Shown: piece after piece, positions 39,220-47,547 of the stretch
How the letters are laid out: each line of letters opens with the position of its first letter
How positions within the stretch are numbered: position 1 is the stretch's first letter
From: Sphingomonas sp. M1-B02
GTDB lineage: Bacteria > Pseudomonadota > Alphaproteobacteria > Sphingomonadales > Sphingomonadaceae
Assembly: GCF_026167525.1 (NCBI RefSeq)
Contig: NZ_CP110679.1
Location: 2,901,501-2,965,500, forward strand
DNA length: 64,000 nt
Direction: 5' to 3'
Translations under genes and position numbers: made by a program
Notes under the pieces: generated by a model
What the model saw: only the letters and a program-made list of their open reading frames with translations
Told to the model about the DNA's origin: nothing
Database searches by the model: none

Positions 39220-41493
39220 ATGGCACAGGCGACGATCAATCCGGATATCACGCACATCGCGCTGCTCGGCAATTTCCTGCCCCGCAAGTGCGGCATCGCA
39301 ACCTATACCACCGACACGTACAGCGCGCTCAAGCAGCGCTATCCGGCCGTCCAGGTCGACGTCTACGCCATGGACGATCATCCCGGCCGCTACGCCTATC
39401 CCGCCGAAGTCACCCGCGCGATCCCGCAGGACGATCGCTCGGCCTATGTCGACGCGGCGCGTGCGATCGAGGCGAGCGGCGCGCAGGCGATGTGGGTCCA
39501 GCATGAATATGGCATCTATGGCGGCCCGGCCGGCGAATTCCTGATCGCGCTGCTCGATCGGCTGTCGATCCCGGTTATCACCACGCTCCACACCGTGCTC
39601 GAAAAGCCCAGCGCCGACGAGCGCCGGGTGATGGACGCATTGCTGCGCCGCTCGGCGCGCGTGATCGTAATGGCCGAGCGCGGCCGCGACATCCTCAAGC
39701 GCGTCCATGGCGCCGATAGCCGCAAGGTTGCGATGATCCCGCACGGCGTGCCTGATCGCGCCTTCGCCGATCCGGACGACTTCAAGACGGCGTTCGGCTG
39801 GGAAGGGCGTGACGTCGTGCTGACTTTCGGCCTGCTCGCGCCGAACAAGGGGATCGAGACGATTATCTCGGCTATGCCGAGCGTCGTCGCCGCACACCCG
39901 GAAGCGCTTTATGTCGTGCTCGGCGCGACGCATCCCAATCTCGTCGCGCACGAGGGCGAACTTTATCGCGATCGCCTGAAGGCGCTGGCGGCCGAAAAGG
40001 GCGTGGCCGACCATGTCCGTTTCGTCGATGCCTTCGTCGAGTATGACGAGCTGATCGACTACCTGCAGGGTGCCGACATCTACGCGACCCCCTACACCAA
40101 TCCCGCCCAGATCACCTCCGGCACGCTGTCTTACGCCGTGGGCGTCGGCAAGGCAGTTATTTCCACGCCTTATGTCCATGCGACCGAAATCCTGGCCGAC
40201 GACCATGGCGTGATCGTCGATTTCGGCGACGTCGCGGCGTTCGCGCGCGAGATCGAGCGGCTTCTTTCCGACAAGGCGGCGCGCCTTGCCCTTTCCCGGC
40301 GTGCCTATGCCCGTGGCCGCACCATGACCTGGCCGCGGCTGGTGGAGAACGCAATGTCCGAACTGCAGACGATGGTGGCTGCCAAGCCGCGTCGATTTTC
40401 CAAGGCGAATATCCAGCTGACTCCGCTCAAGCCCGATCTCGCCGCGGTCGAGCGGATGAGCGATGCCACCGGCATGCTCCAGCATTCGATCTATTCGGTG
40501 CCCGATCGCCGCCACGGCTATTGCATCGACGACAATGCCCGTGCGCTGATCCTGATGTCGAAGATGGATGATGTCGACGAGGTCGTTCGCGACAAGTGGA
40601 CGAGCGTCTACGCCTCGTTCGTCCAATATGCCTGGAATGCCGACGCGCGGCGCTTCCGCAACTTCATGAACTTCGATCGCACCTGGTGCGAGGATGTCGG
40701 CTCCGAGGATTCGAATGGCCGCGCGATCTGGGCGCTGGGCGTCACCGCGCGCGATGCCCGCGCGCAGAAGCACCGCGACTGGGCGTCGATGATGTTCGAT
40801 ACCACCGCTTCCATCGCGCTCGAACTGGGCAGCCCGCGCGCGCATGCCTTCGCGATGCTCGGTGCCGCGGCGATGATCGAGGCGCATCCGGGCCACGAAT
40901 TGTCGCGGACGATCCTCACCCGCTTCGGCGAGGAGCTGATCGCCTTGCTCGATGCCGCCCGCCGCCCCGAATGGCAGTGGTTCGAGATCGTCCTGGCCTA
41001 TGACAATGCCCGCTTGCCCGAGGCGCTGCTGCGCGCGGGCAAGGCGCTGGGCCGCGCCGACTTTATCGAGGTCGGCCTGTCGACGCTCGACTGGATCGTC
41101 GGCCGCCAGACCTCGCCCGAGGGCCGCTTCCGCGCGGTCGGCAGCGAGAGCTTCGGTCGGCCTTATGCAGAGCCGCTCCAGTTCGATCAGCAGCCGCTGG
41201 AAGCGCAGGCGACGGTCGATGCTTGCGTCGCCGCGTACGAGGCGACCGGCGACGATCGCTGGACCGAGGAAGCGCTGAAAGCATATCGCTGGTATCTGGG
41301 CGCGAACGACCTCGATCTGCCGCTGGCGACGGCGCAGGATGGCGGCTGTTTCGACGGCCTGATGCCCAGCGGGCTCAACCGGAATCAGGGCGCGGAGTCG
41401 ATTCTGGCACTCCAACTCGCCAATTGTGCGATTTCCGCTCTTTCAAAGCCCGTCGAAAAAGTGTCAACAAACCGCCGAGCTGCTGTCGCGTAG
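39220..41493 (+). CDS. GT4 glycosyltransferase fused to an alpha/alpha-barrel glycosidase-like domain
   Basis: A 757-residue two-part protein. Residues 1 to about 390 form a GT-B glycosyltransferase of family 4: N-terminal LGNFLPRKCGIATYTTDTYS, VQHEYGIYGGPAG, then FGLLAPNKGIETIISAMP, VRFVDAFVEYDELIDYLQGA and the donor-binding PYTNPAQITSGTLSYAVG. Residues from about 420 on are helical with DRRHGYCIDDNARALILMSK, EWQWFEIVLAYDNARLPEAL and GAESILALQLANC, as in six-hairpin glycosidase-like domains. GATG/GAAGGA elements precede the start at 39220; a longer frame upstream is not credible. The gene is followed after 36 bases by a GH130 gene. The donor sugar is probably mannose or a related hexose; acceptor unknown. 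Confidence 0.85.
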   Translation: MAQATINPDITHIALLGNFLPRKCGIATYTTDTYSALKQRYPAVQVDVYAMDDHPGRYAYPAEVTRAIPQDDRSAYVDAARAIEASGAQAMWVQHEYGIYGGPAGEFLIALLDRLSIPVITTLHTVLEKPSADERRVMDALLRRSARVIVMAERGRDILKRVHGADSRKVAMIPHGVPDRAFADPDDFKTAFGWEGRDVVLTFGLLAPNKGIETIISAMPSVVAAHPEALYVVLGATHPNLVAHEGELYRDRLKALAAEKGVADHVRFVDAFVEYDELIDYLQGADIYATPYTNPAQITSGTLSYAVGVGKAVISTPYVHATEILADDHGVIVDFGDVAAFAREIERLLSDKAARLALSRRAYARGRTMTWPRLVENAMSELQTMVAAKPRRFSKANIQLTPLKPDLAAVERMSDATGMLQHSIYSVPDRRHGYCIDDNARALILMSKMDDVDEVVRDKWTSVYASFVQYAWNADARRFRNFMNFDRTWCEDVGSEDSNGRAIWALGVTARDARAQKHRDWASMMFDTTASIALELGSPRAHAFAMLGAAAMIEAHPGHELSRTILTRFGEELIALLDAARRPEWQWFEIVLAYDNARLPEALLRAGKALGRADFIEVGLSTLDWIVGRQTSPEGRFRAVGSESFGRPYAEPLQFDQQPLEAQATVDACVAAYEATGDDRWTEEALKAYRWYLGANDLDLPLATAQDGGCFDGLMPSGLNRNQGAESILALQLANCAISALSKPVEKVSTNRRAAVA

Positions 41494-41529
41494 TCCTTCG
41501 CGCTGCGCGAAGAGAGGGTTTGGGGGCGA

Positions 41530-42816
41530 ATGCAGGACTTGTTCATCCACTCGCTGCGGCTTCGTGCCGATCCGTCGCGCGTGGTGGTTCGCCCGTTCCA
41601 TATCGCCTGGGCGTCGAACGGACAGGCGCCGAGCCGTACCGAGCGGATCGTCGCCGAGGTGCTGGCCATGTCGCCCGGCGCGGCGCGCGCGCAGCTCGAG
41701 ATCGTGCTGAAGGATTTCGAGGCGCGGCACTGGCAGACGCGCCGCGTCTTCATGACTCGCTACGACGAGATCGAGGCGATGCTCAAGCTCGACGGCAGCG
41801 AGATTGGCGACGAGAAGCGCCAATTGCTGGGGGCCTATTTCTGCCACGAATATAGCTATGCCGCCGCCGCGCTGATGAACCCGAGCGCGGTTCCGCATTA
41901 CGACCAATCGGGCATGCCGCCGGGATCGCTGCGCATGCTGATGTCGCTTCGCGCAGTGGGCGAGGGGCATATATCGTCGGTGTCGTTCCGCGAAGGCATC
42001 ATCACCGATCGCAACGAGCTGACGCTTGCCCCCGAGCCGCCCTTCGCCACCGCCGCCGATGCGCGCGAGGCGGACGAGGAGCATATGCCCGAGGGGCCGG
42101 TGACGGTCTATCGCCACCGCGACTCGACGCTGTCGGGTACCGTCATCTTCCCGATCACCAAGGCACAGTCCAACGGCCTCGAGGATCTGCGCATCTGCCA
42201 TTTCCGCCACGACGATGGCAGCGAGGAATGGATCGGCACCTATACCGCCTATAACGGATCGGTGATCCAGTCCGAGCTGCTGCGCACCCGCGACTGGCGC
42301 AGCTTCGATCTAGTGCCGATGACCGGCAGCGCGGCGCGCAACAAGGGCATGGCGCTGTTTCCGCGCAAAGTCGGCGGGCGCTACATGATGCTCGGCCGGC
42401 AGGATGGCGAGAATATCTTCCTTCACGCGTCCGACGACATCACCCATTGGGAGGGCGGCGAGGTCCTCCTCAAGCCGACCTTCCCCTGGGAGCTCGTGCA
42501 GATGGGCAATTGCGGCCCTCCGATCGAACTCGACGAGGGCTGGCTGGTGCTCACCCACGGCGTCGGCGCGATGCGCAAATATTCGATCGGCGCGGCGCTG
42601 CTCGACAAGGACGATCCGTCGAAGGTGCTCGGCCGCACCTCGGAGGCGCTGCTGATGGCCGCGGACCAGGACCGCGAGGGCTATGTTCCCAACGTCGTCT
42701 ATACCTGCGGCGCGATCCGCCATGGCGATTCGCTGTTCATCCCCTACGGCGTGGCCGACAGTTCGGTGGCCTTTGCCTTCGTGCCGATCAGCACGCTGCT
42801 GGCGCGGATGGCCTGA
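41530..42816 (+). CDS. Glycoside hydrolase family 130 protein
   Basis: A 428-residue five-bladed beta-propeller enzyme of the GH130 type, which mainly holds mannoside phosphorylases and mannosidases. The core runs from SGTVIFPITKAQSNGLEDLR through EWIGTYTAYNGSVIQSE, then NKGMALFPRKVGGRYMMLGRQD and GNCGPPIELDEGWLVLTHGVG, which gives the blade order of the family. Residues 1-180 are an unusual helical N-terminal part (RTERIVAEVLAMSPGAARAQ). No signal peptide, so cytoplasmic. It starts 36 bases after the GT4-fusion gene, and the pair is probably a single unit that synthesises and degrades an oligosaccharide. Substrate unproven; phosphorylase versus hydrolase depends on residues I could not verify. 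Confidence 0.85.
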   Translation: MQDLFIHSLRLRADPSRVVVRPFHIAWASNGQAPSRTERIVAEVLAMSPGAARAQLEIVLKDFEARHWQTRRVFMTRYDEIEAMLKLDGSEIGDEKRQLLGAYFCHEYSYAAAALMNPSAVPHYDQSGMPPGSLRMLMSLRAVGEGHISSVSFREGIITDRNELTLAPEPPFATAADAREADEEHMPEGPVTVYRHRDSTLSGTVIFPITKAQSNGLEDLRICHFRHDDGSEEWIGTYTAYNGSVIQSELLRTRDWRSFDLVPMTGSAARNKGMALFPRKVGGRYMMLGRQDGENIFLHASDDITHWEGGEVLLKPTFPWELVQMGNCGPPIELDEGWLVLTHGVGAMRKYSIGAALLDKDDPSKVLGRTSEALLMAADQDREGYVPNVVYTCGAIRHGDSLFIPYGVADSSVAFAFVPISTLLARMA

Positions 42817-42867
42817 GGACGGGCGTTCCGGCGCAACAGGCGAGAGGCCGACTGACCACCTTACAAC

Positions 42868-42953
42868 CGTCATCCCGGCGAAGGCCGGGATCCAGGATCA
42901 CTCTGTCCGACGGCCCTGCTTGGCCCTGGATCCCGGCCTTCGCCGGGATGACG
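42868..42953. repeat. Perfect 28-base intergenic inverted repeat (REP/RPE-like)
   Basis: Arms at 42868-42895 and 42926-42953 are exact reverse complements (each 28 bases; beginning CGTCATCCCGGCGAAGG). A 30-base spacer separates them. It sits between convergent stops at 42816 and 42964, so it could also end transcription from both sides. This wording is very widespread in alphaproteobacterial intergenic regions (from memory). Confidence 0.88.
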
Positions 42954-42963
42954 ACATTGGGCG

Positions 42964-44991
42964 TCAACGGAAGTTGGCGGGGCTCTCGATCTCGGGCTCG
43001 TCCGTCACCGGCGCCGGTGCCGAGCGGACCATCGCGCGGGTCAGCTTGTAGAGCAACGCCACCATCCCGAAGAACAGCAAGGGCGCGATCCACAGCGCGA
43101 TGCCCTCGAAGCCCTCGCCGACCAGCGCCAGCGGCGCGTCGTTGGGCGGAATCGGCGAGTTGCGGTTTGCCCAGGCGAGGATGCCGGCGAAGGTCACCCC
43201 GAACAGGCTCTCGCCCACGATCAGCCCGGTCGCGGCGAGCACGCCCATCCGCTGGGCGAAATCGGGGCTTCTGGTCCGTTTGGCCCAACGTTCGTAGAAA
43301 TGGCCGATCAGCGCGCCGAGCGGGATGAGCAGGGTCAGCGCCATCGGCAGATAGATGCCCATGCCCACCGCCAGCGGCGGCAGCCGCATCTTGCCCGCGC
43401 GCAGCAGCGCTTCGTCGATGGCGATCACGACCGCGCCGATGCCCGCGCCGAGCGCGATGAGGTTCCAGTTGAGATCACCGCCGAGCACGCCCTTGGCGAT
43501 CGACGAGATCAACGCCGCCTGCGGGGCGGAGAGGGCGTTGGGGCCGGCGCCCGGCATGCCGACGAAGCCGAGCGTGTTCTTGAGCAAGTCGAGCACCAGC
43601 GGGATCACCAGGCTGCCGAAGCAGACCCCCATGATCAGCGCGACCTGCTGCTTCCACGGCGTCGCGCCGACCAACTGCCCGGTCTTGAGGTCCTGGAGAT
43701 TGTCGTTCGAGATCGTCGCGATCGAGAAGATGATCGCGGTGGTGAAAAGCGCATAGGCGATCAGCGCGTTGGTCTGCACAGGGTCCGCGCTGTTGCCGAA
43801 GATCGCGACCAGCAGCAGCGATGCGCCGAGCACTGCGAGGATGCCCACGCCCGAGACCGGTGAATTGGACGCGCCGATCAGCCCGGCCATATAGCCGCAG
43901 ATCGCCGCGATCAGGATGCCGACGACGAAGATATAGGCCAGCGTCCCGCCGATCACCGCGAGCGGATAGTCGTGCACCGGACCGCCGGCGGAGAAGCTCC
44001 ACAGCAGCCAGGCGATCGGGATCATTACCAGCAGCGCGACGCCGGCGACGATGCCGATCGGCAGATCGCGCTCGGTCAAATCGAGCACCGATCCCGACGC
44101 GCGCGCCTTCGACGACGCCATTGCCGAGCGTAGCCCGGTGACGATCGGCCCGATGATCCGCAGTAGCGACCAGAGCGCGGCGACGCCGATTGCCCCCGCG
44201 CCGACGAAGCGCACTTCGCCGCGAAACGCCCCGCCGACCACGGCATCGACCGTGTCGACGAACGGATCGCCCGCGGTGAACCAGGGCACCAGCACCCCCC
44301 AGGCGATCAGCATGCCGAGGAACATCGCCGCGCCGACCGACAGCCCGACGAGATGGCCGACGCCGATCAGCAGCATCGAGTAACTGGTCGAGACGCCGGT
44401 GGCGCTGGCGCCGACCTGAAAATTCTTTGCCGCCTCGCCCGCGACCAGCTTCATCGACGCGAGCAGGCCATAGCCCGCCGAGATCAATGCGCCGACGATG
44501 ATGACGCGCAGCCCGCGCGCATTCTCGACATCCCCCGCGGCCGAATTGCTGCCGACCTTGAGCACTTCGGCGGCGGCGACGCCCTCCGGATAGGGCAGGG
44601 TCGAGCCGGTGACGAGCGCGCGGCGCAGCGGCACCGAGAACATCACCCCCAGCACCCCGCCCGAGACGCAGACCGCGACGGTCGTCCAATAAGGAAAGCC
44701 GCTCCACCAACCGATCATGATGAGCCCGGGCAGCACGAACACGATCGCCGCCAGCGTCCCCGCGGCCGAGGCGATCGTCTGGACGATGTTATTCTCGAGG
44801 ATGTTCGAATTGCGGAAGAAGCGCAGGATCGCCATCGACACCACCGCCGCCGGGATCGACGTCGCGAAGGTGAGCCCGACCTTGAGGCCTGCGTACACGT
44901 TGGCCGCGGTGAACAGGACGGTGATCAGTCCGCCGAGGATGATGCCACGGAGCGTGAGTTCGAGCGGCGTGCGGCCGGCTGCGGTGGCCAT
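42964..44991 (-). CDS. OPT-family oligopeptide transporter
   Basis: A 675-residue inner-membrane transporter of the OPT/YSL superfamily with about fourteen to sixteen helices. Landmarks: LELTLRGIILGGLITVLFTAANVYAGL-type first helix, NSNILENNIVQTIASAAGTLA, SGGVLGVMFSVPLRRALV, LPYPEGVAAAEVLKVG, NSPVSGVGILAVLGASLLLV, and SNDNLQDLKTGQLVGATPWKQQVALI. The C-terminal tail RSAPAPVTDEPEIESPANFR is soluble. Substrates in the superfamily are oligopeptides or metal-chelator complexes; which is used here cannot be told. The gene is on its own, converging on the GH130 gene, with the upstream side facing the AT-rich region at 45 kb. Confidence 0.9.
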   Translation of the reverse strand: MATAAGRTPLELTLRGIILGGLITVLFTAANVYAGLKVGLTFATSIPAAVVSMAILRFFRNSNILENNIVQTIASAAGTLAAIVFVLPGLIMIGWWSGFPYWTTVAVCVSGGVLGVMFSVPLRRALVTGSTLPYPEGVAAAEVLKVGSNSAAGDVENARGLRVIIVGALISAGYGLLASMKLVAGEAAKNFQVGASATGVSTSYSMLLIGVGHLVGLSVGAAMFLGMLIAWGVLVPWFTAGDPFVDTVDAVVGGAFRGEVRFVGAGAIGVAALWSLLRIIGPIVTGLRSAMASSKARASGSVLDLTERDLPIGIVAGVALLVMIPIAWLLWSFSAGGPVHDYPLAVIGGTLAYIFVVGILIAAICGYMAGLIGASNSPVSGVGILAVLGASLLLVAIFGNSADPVQTNALIAYALFTTAIIFSIATISNDNLQDLKTGQLVGATPWKQQVALIMGVCFGSLVIPLVLDLLKNTLGFVGMPGAGPNALSAPQAALISSIAKGVLGGDLNWNLIALGAGIGAVVIAIDEALLRAGKMRLPPLAVGMGIYLPMALTLLIPLGALIGHFYERWAKRTRSPDFAQRMGVLAATGLIVGESLFGVTFAGILAWANRNSPIPPNDAPLALVGEGFEGIALWIAPLLFFGMVALLYKLTRAMVRSAPAPVTDEPEIESPANFR

Positions 44992-45206
44992 CAGGTGGGG
45001 GCTCCGGGGGTTAGGAGGGGGTGTAGTTGCGGGGCTTGGGCAAATTGGGGCCGGGGCCTGGCCGCGTAGGACGCGTTTCAGCGGATCGGATCAGGCACTT
45101 CCCCATCAGGGGAGCGTGGCACCGGAAATCCTACATTGGTAGCGAATTTTGAGTTGGTGGGAGCGGCCAGCCCTTGAGATAGGTATGGCATTACTGAGAA
45201 TTGCTG

Positions 45207-45797
45207 TCACGAGGCGCGGCTACCATCGGATAATCGGTTGAGCCGCTGCTGCATCAGTCGATCGAATTCGATGCGATTGCTTTTGTACGCTGCCCATACG
45301 CCGCGGGCGCGATCCATTCCGGGTTCCTTACCAAAGAGGGTGATGGCTCCCGTCACAAGATCTGCCCGTTCTGGCTTCACGATGGCAGGGTCGCTTGCAT
45401 ACATCCAAGATTGGAAGAACATCATCGGCGTATGAAGTTTATCGAAGCACATGCGATAATCCTCGGCCGCCTGGAAAATCGCTAGCCTAACAACTTCTGT
45501 GGACAGAAAAACATGATCAGTTGGATCTTTATCTCCATGCTTTGACTGATTGTAACCTTTTTTTAACTGTCCAAACCAGGACCTCTTTTGAACGGTATCC
45601 TTTGTATCATTGATAATTTGACTAAGCGTCTTATCTCCCCGGTGTGACGCAATATCATTACAAAGATCGATTGCGGCCCAAGCTATCAGATTCGCTGTCA
45701 CAAGCGAACCGCCGCTCCAGAACAAGTCGATCGCAGTTTCAATTTCCTGTCGAATGACTTCTTCGCGGGAGAGGTGGAAACACCCATGATCTGTCAT
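45207..45797 (-). CDS. AT-rich orphan gene, helical protein of unknown function
   Basis: A 196-residue predicted soluble, mostly helical protein. Visible: SREEVIRQEIETAIDLFWSGG, ANLIAWAAIDLCNDIASHRG, KRSWFGQLKKGYNQSKHGDKDPTDHVF and DKLHTPMMFFQSWMYASDPAIV. The KHGDKDPTD stretch looks like a short conserved motif seen in some uncharacterised proteins of this size (uncertain memory). No signal or transmembrane helix. Base composition is far below the neighbours; bases 45541-45600 are about 38% G+C by count, and Lys/Asn/Ile codons are frequent. Flanks carry no transposase or integrase. The evidence points to horizontal gain of a single gene. It could be a defence or regulatory component; that is a guess. 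Confidence 0.7.
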   Translation of the reverse strand: MTDHGCFHLSREEVIRQEIETAIDLFWSGGSLVTANLIAWAAIDLCNDIASHRGDKTLSQIINDTKDTVQKRSWFGQLKKGYNQSKHGDKDPTDHVFLSTEVVRLAIFQAAEDYRMCFDKLHTPMMFFQSWMYASDPAIVKPERADLVTGAITLFGKEPGMDRARGVWAAYKSNRIEFDRLMQQRLNRLSDGSRAS

Positions 45798-45869
45798 GCC
45801 AGTGGCCCTCGATTTGCGGCAACTTAAACTATTGTCGCTGTGATTATCCGCGGCTACGCCTGACCGTAC

Positions 45870-47480
45870 TCACCCCCTGAACAACCCCCCCAGCACCCCC
45901 CGCACCAGCTTCGCCCCCAGGCTGCTAGACCGCCGCCCGCGCCCGCCGAACATCTCGCGGCCGATCTCGTTGGCGACCTGCCGGCCGACCGAGGTGGCCG
46001 CGGCACGCCCCGCAGACTCCGCCATCTTGCCCCAGGGCGAGGTTGCCTGTGCCCGTTCGGTGGCCAAGCGGGTGCGTTCGGCTTCCTTGGCGATGCGCGC
46101 GCGCTCCTTGGCGTGCGCGGCGGCGTCGCGGGCATAATCGTCCTGGGCTTCGGCTTCGGCGGCGGCGGCCAGCGCCTCGTCGGCCTTGGCGGCGAGCATT
46201 TCGTCGGCCGAGTGGCGGTCGATCAGCACGTCATATTTGGCGCCGATCGCGTCGGTCTCGATCAGCAGCGCGCGTTCCTCCGCGGCGAGCGGGCCGACGC
46301 GCGAGCGGGGGGCGCGGATCAGCGTGCGCTGGACGGGGGAAGGGGAGCCGTCGGGCTGGAGCAGCGAGACCAAGGCCTCACCAACCTTGAGCTCGGTAAT
46401 CGCCTCGGCGACATCGACGTCCGGATTGGGGCGGAAGGTCTCGGCGGCGGAGCGGACGGCTTTCTGGTCCTTGGGGGTGAAGGCGCGCAGCGCGTGCTGG
46501 ACGCGGTTGCCGAGCTGGCCGGCGACATCCTCGGGAATGTCGATCGGGTTTTGCGTGACGAAATAGACGCCGACGCCTTTCGATCGGATCAGCCGGACGA
46601 CCTGCTCGATCTTGTCGAGCAGCGCCTTGGGCGCATCGTCGAACAGCAGATGCGCCTCGTCGAAGAAGAAGACGAGCACCGGTTTCTCGGGGTCGCCGAC
46701 TTCGGGCAGCGTCTCGAACAGTTCCGACAGCATCCACAGCAGAAAGCTGGCGTAGAGGCGTGGGCTTGCCATCAACTTGTCGGCGGCGAGGATGTTGACC
46801 ACGCCGCGGCCATTCTCGTCCACGCGGATGAACTCGGCGATGTCGAGCGCGGGCTCGCCGAAGAAATGGTTGCCGCCCTGGGTGCGCAGCTGGAGCAGTT
46901 GGCGCTGGATCGTGCCGACGCTGGCCTTGGTGATGTTGCCGAATTGGGTGGAGAGCTCGCCTGCCCGCTCGGCGCAATGCGCGAGCATCGCCTGGAGATC
47001 GTCGAGGTCGAGAAGGAGAAGCCCTTCTTTGTCGGCGACGTGGAAGGCGATGGTTAGCACGCCTTCCTGCGTCTCGTTGAGCCCCATCAGCCGCGCGAGC
47101 AGCAGCGGGCCCATCTCGGAGATCGTCGCACGGATCGGATGGCCCTGCTCGCCGAACAGGTCCCACAGCTGGACCGGCGATTCGCCATAGTGCCAGCCGG
47201 AATCCCCAATCTCCTGTGCCCGCGCGGCGAAGATCGCATGCGTCTTGGACGTCGGCGATCCGGCCATGCCGATCCCGCCGAGATCGCCTTTCACGTCCGA
47301 GAGAAAGACTGGAACGCCCGCGGCGGAGAAGCCTTCTGCCAGGCCCTGCAGCGTCACGGTCTTGCCGGTGCCGGTGGCGCCGGCGATCAGCCCGTGGCGG
47401 TTGGCGCGGCGCAGGATGAGTTCCTGCGGCAGCGTGCCCGCGGCTCCCGCGCCAATGAAAATGCCCGTCTCTCCCGTCAT
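45870..47480 (-). CDS. HerA-like ATPase of the DUF853 family
   Basis: A 536-residue RecA-fold ATPase. Walker A is [20 protein letters not shown], near residues 30-48, with [20 protein letters not shown] context ([13 protein letters not shown]) behind; Walker B is [15 protein letters not shown] near residue 290, and [18 protein letters not shown] precedes the arginine finger region. The C-terminal 100 residues are Ala/Glu/Arg-rich and helical. Related proteins are widespread and called helicase HerA-like or DUF853; a pumping or chromosome-associated function is proposed but not shown. ATG 47480 is chosen over 47525 because the family starts here. Downstream of the degP gene by 67 bases on the same strand. 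Confidence 0.87.
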   Translation of the reverse strand: MTGETGIFIGAGAAGTLPQELILRRANRHGLIAGATGTGKTVTLQGLAEGFSAAGVPVFLSDVKGDLGGIGMAGSPTSKTHAIFAARAQEIGDSGWHYGESPVQLWDLFGEQGHPIRATISEMGPLLLARLMGLNETQEGVLTIAFHVADKEGLLLLDLDDLQAMLAHCAERAGELSTQFGNITKASVGTIQRQLLQLRTQGGNHFFGEPALDIAEFIRVDENGRGVVNILAADKLMASPRLYASFLLWMLSELFETLPEVGDPEKPVLVFFFDEAHLLFDDAPKALLDKIEQVVRLIRSKGVGVYFVTQNPIDIPEDVAGQLGNRVQHALRAFTPKDQKAVRSAAETFRPNPDVDVAEAITELKVGEALVSLLQPDGSPSPVQRTLIRAPRSRVGPLAAEERALLIETDAIGAKYDVLIDRHSADEMLAAKADEALAAAAEAEAQDDYARDAAAHAKERARIAKEAERTRLATERAQATSPWGKMAESAGRAAATSVGRQVANEIGREMFGGRGRRSSSLGAKLVRGVLGGLFRG

Positions 47481-47547
47481 CGCGCGCTCCCTGCTGGAAG
47501 CTTGCGATAAAGGAGAAACGGGCATTGGTCAGCCCTTGGAAGCCAAG

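Noticed and set aside
44992..45206. Checked for a tRNA or integration site beside the AT-rich gene
   Set aside because: No cloverleaf, no CCA-adjacent stem and no direct repeat found; the stretch holds no visible feature.
45207..45797. HEPN ribonuclease motif (R-x4-6-H) in the orphan gene
   Set aside because: The only nearby Arg and His (RSW... to KH) are too far apart for the motif; no catalytic signature can be claimed.
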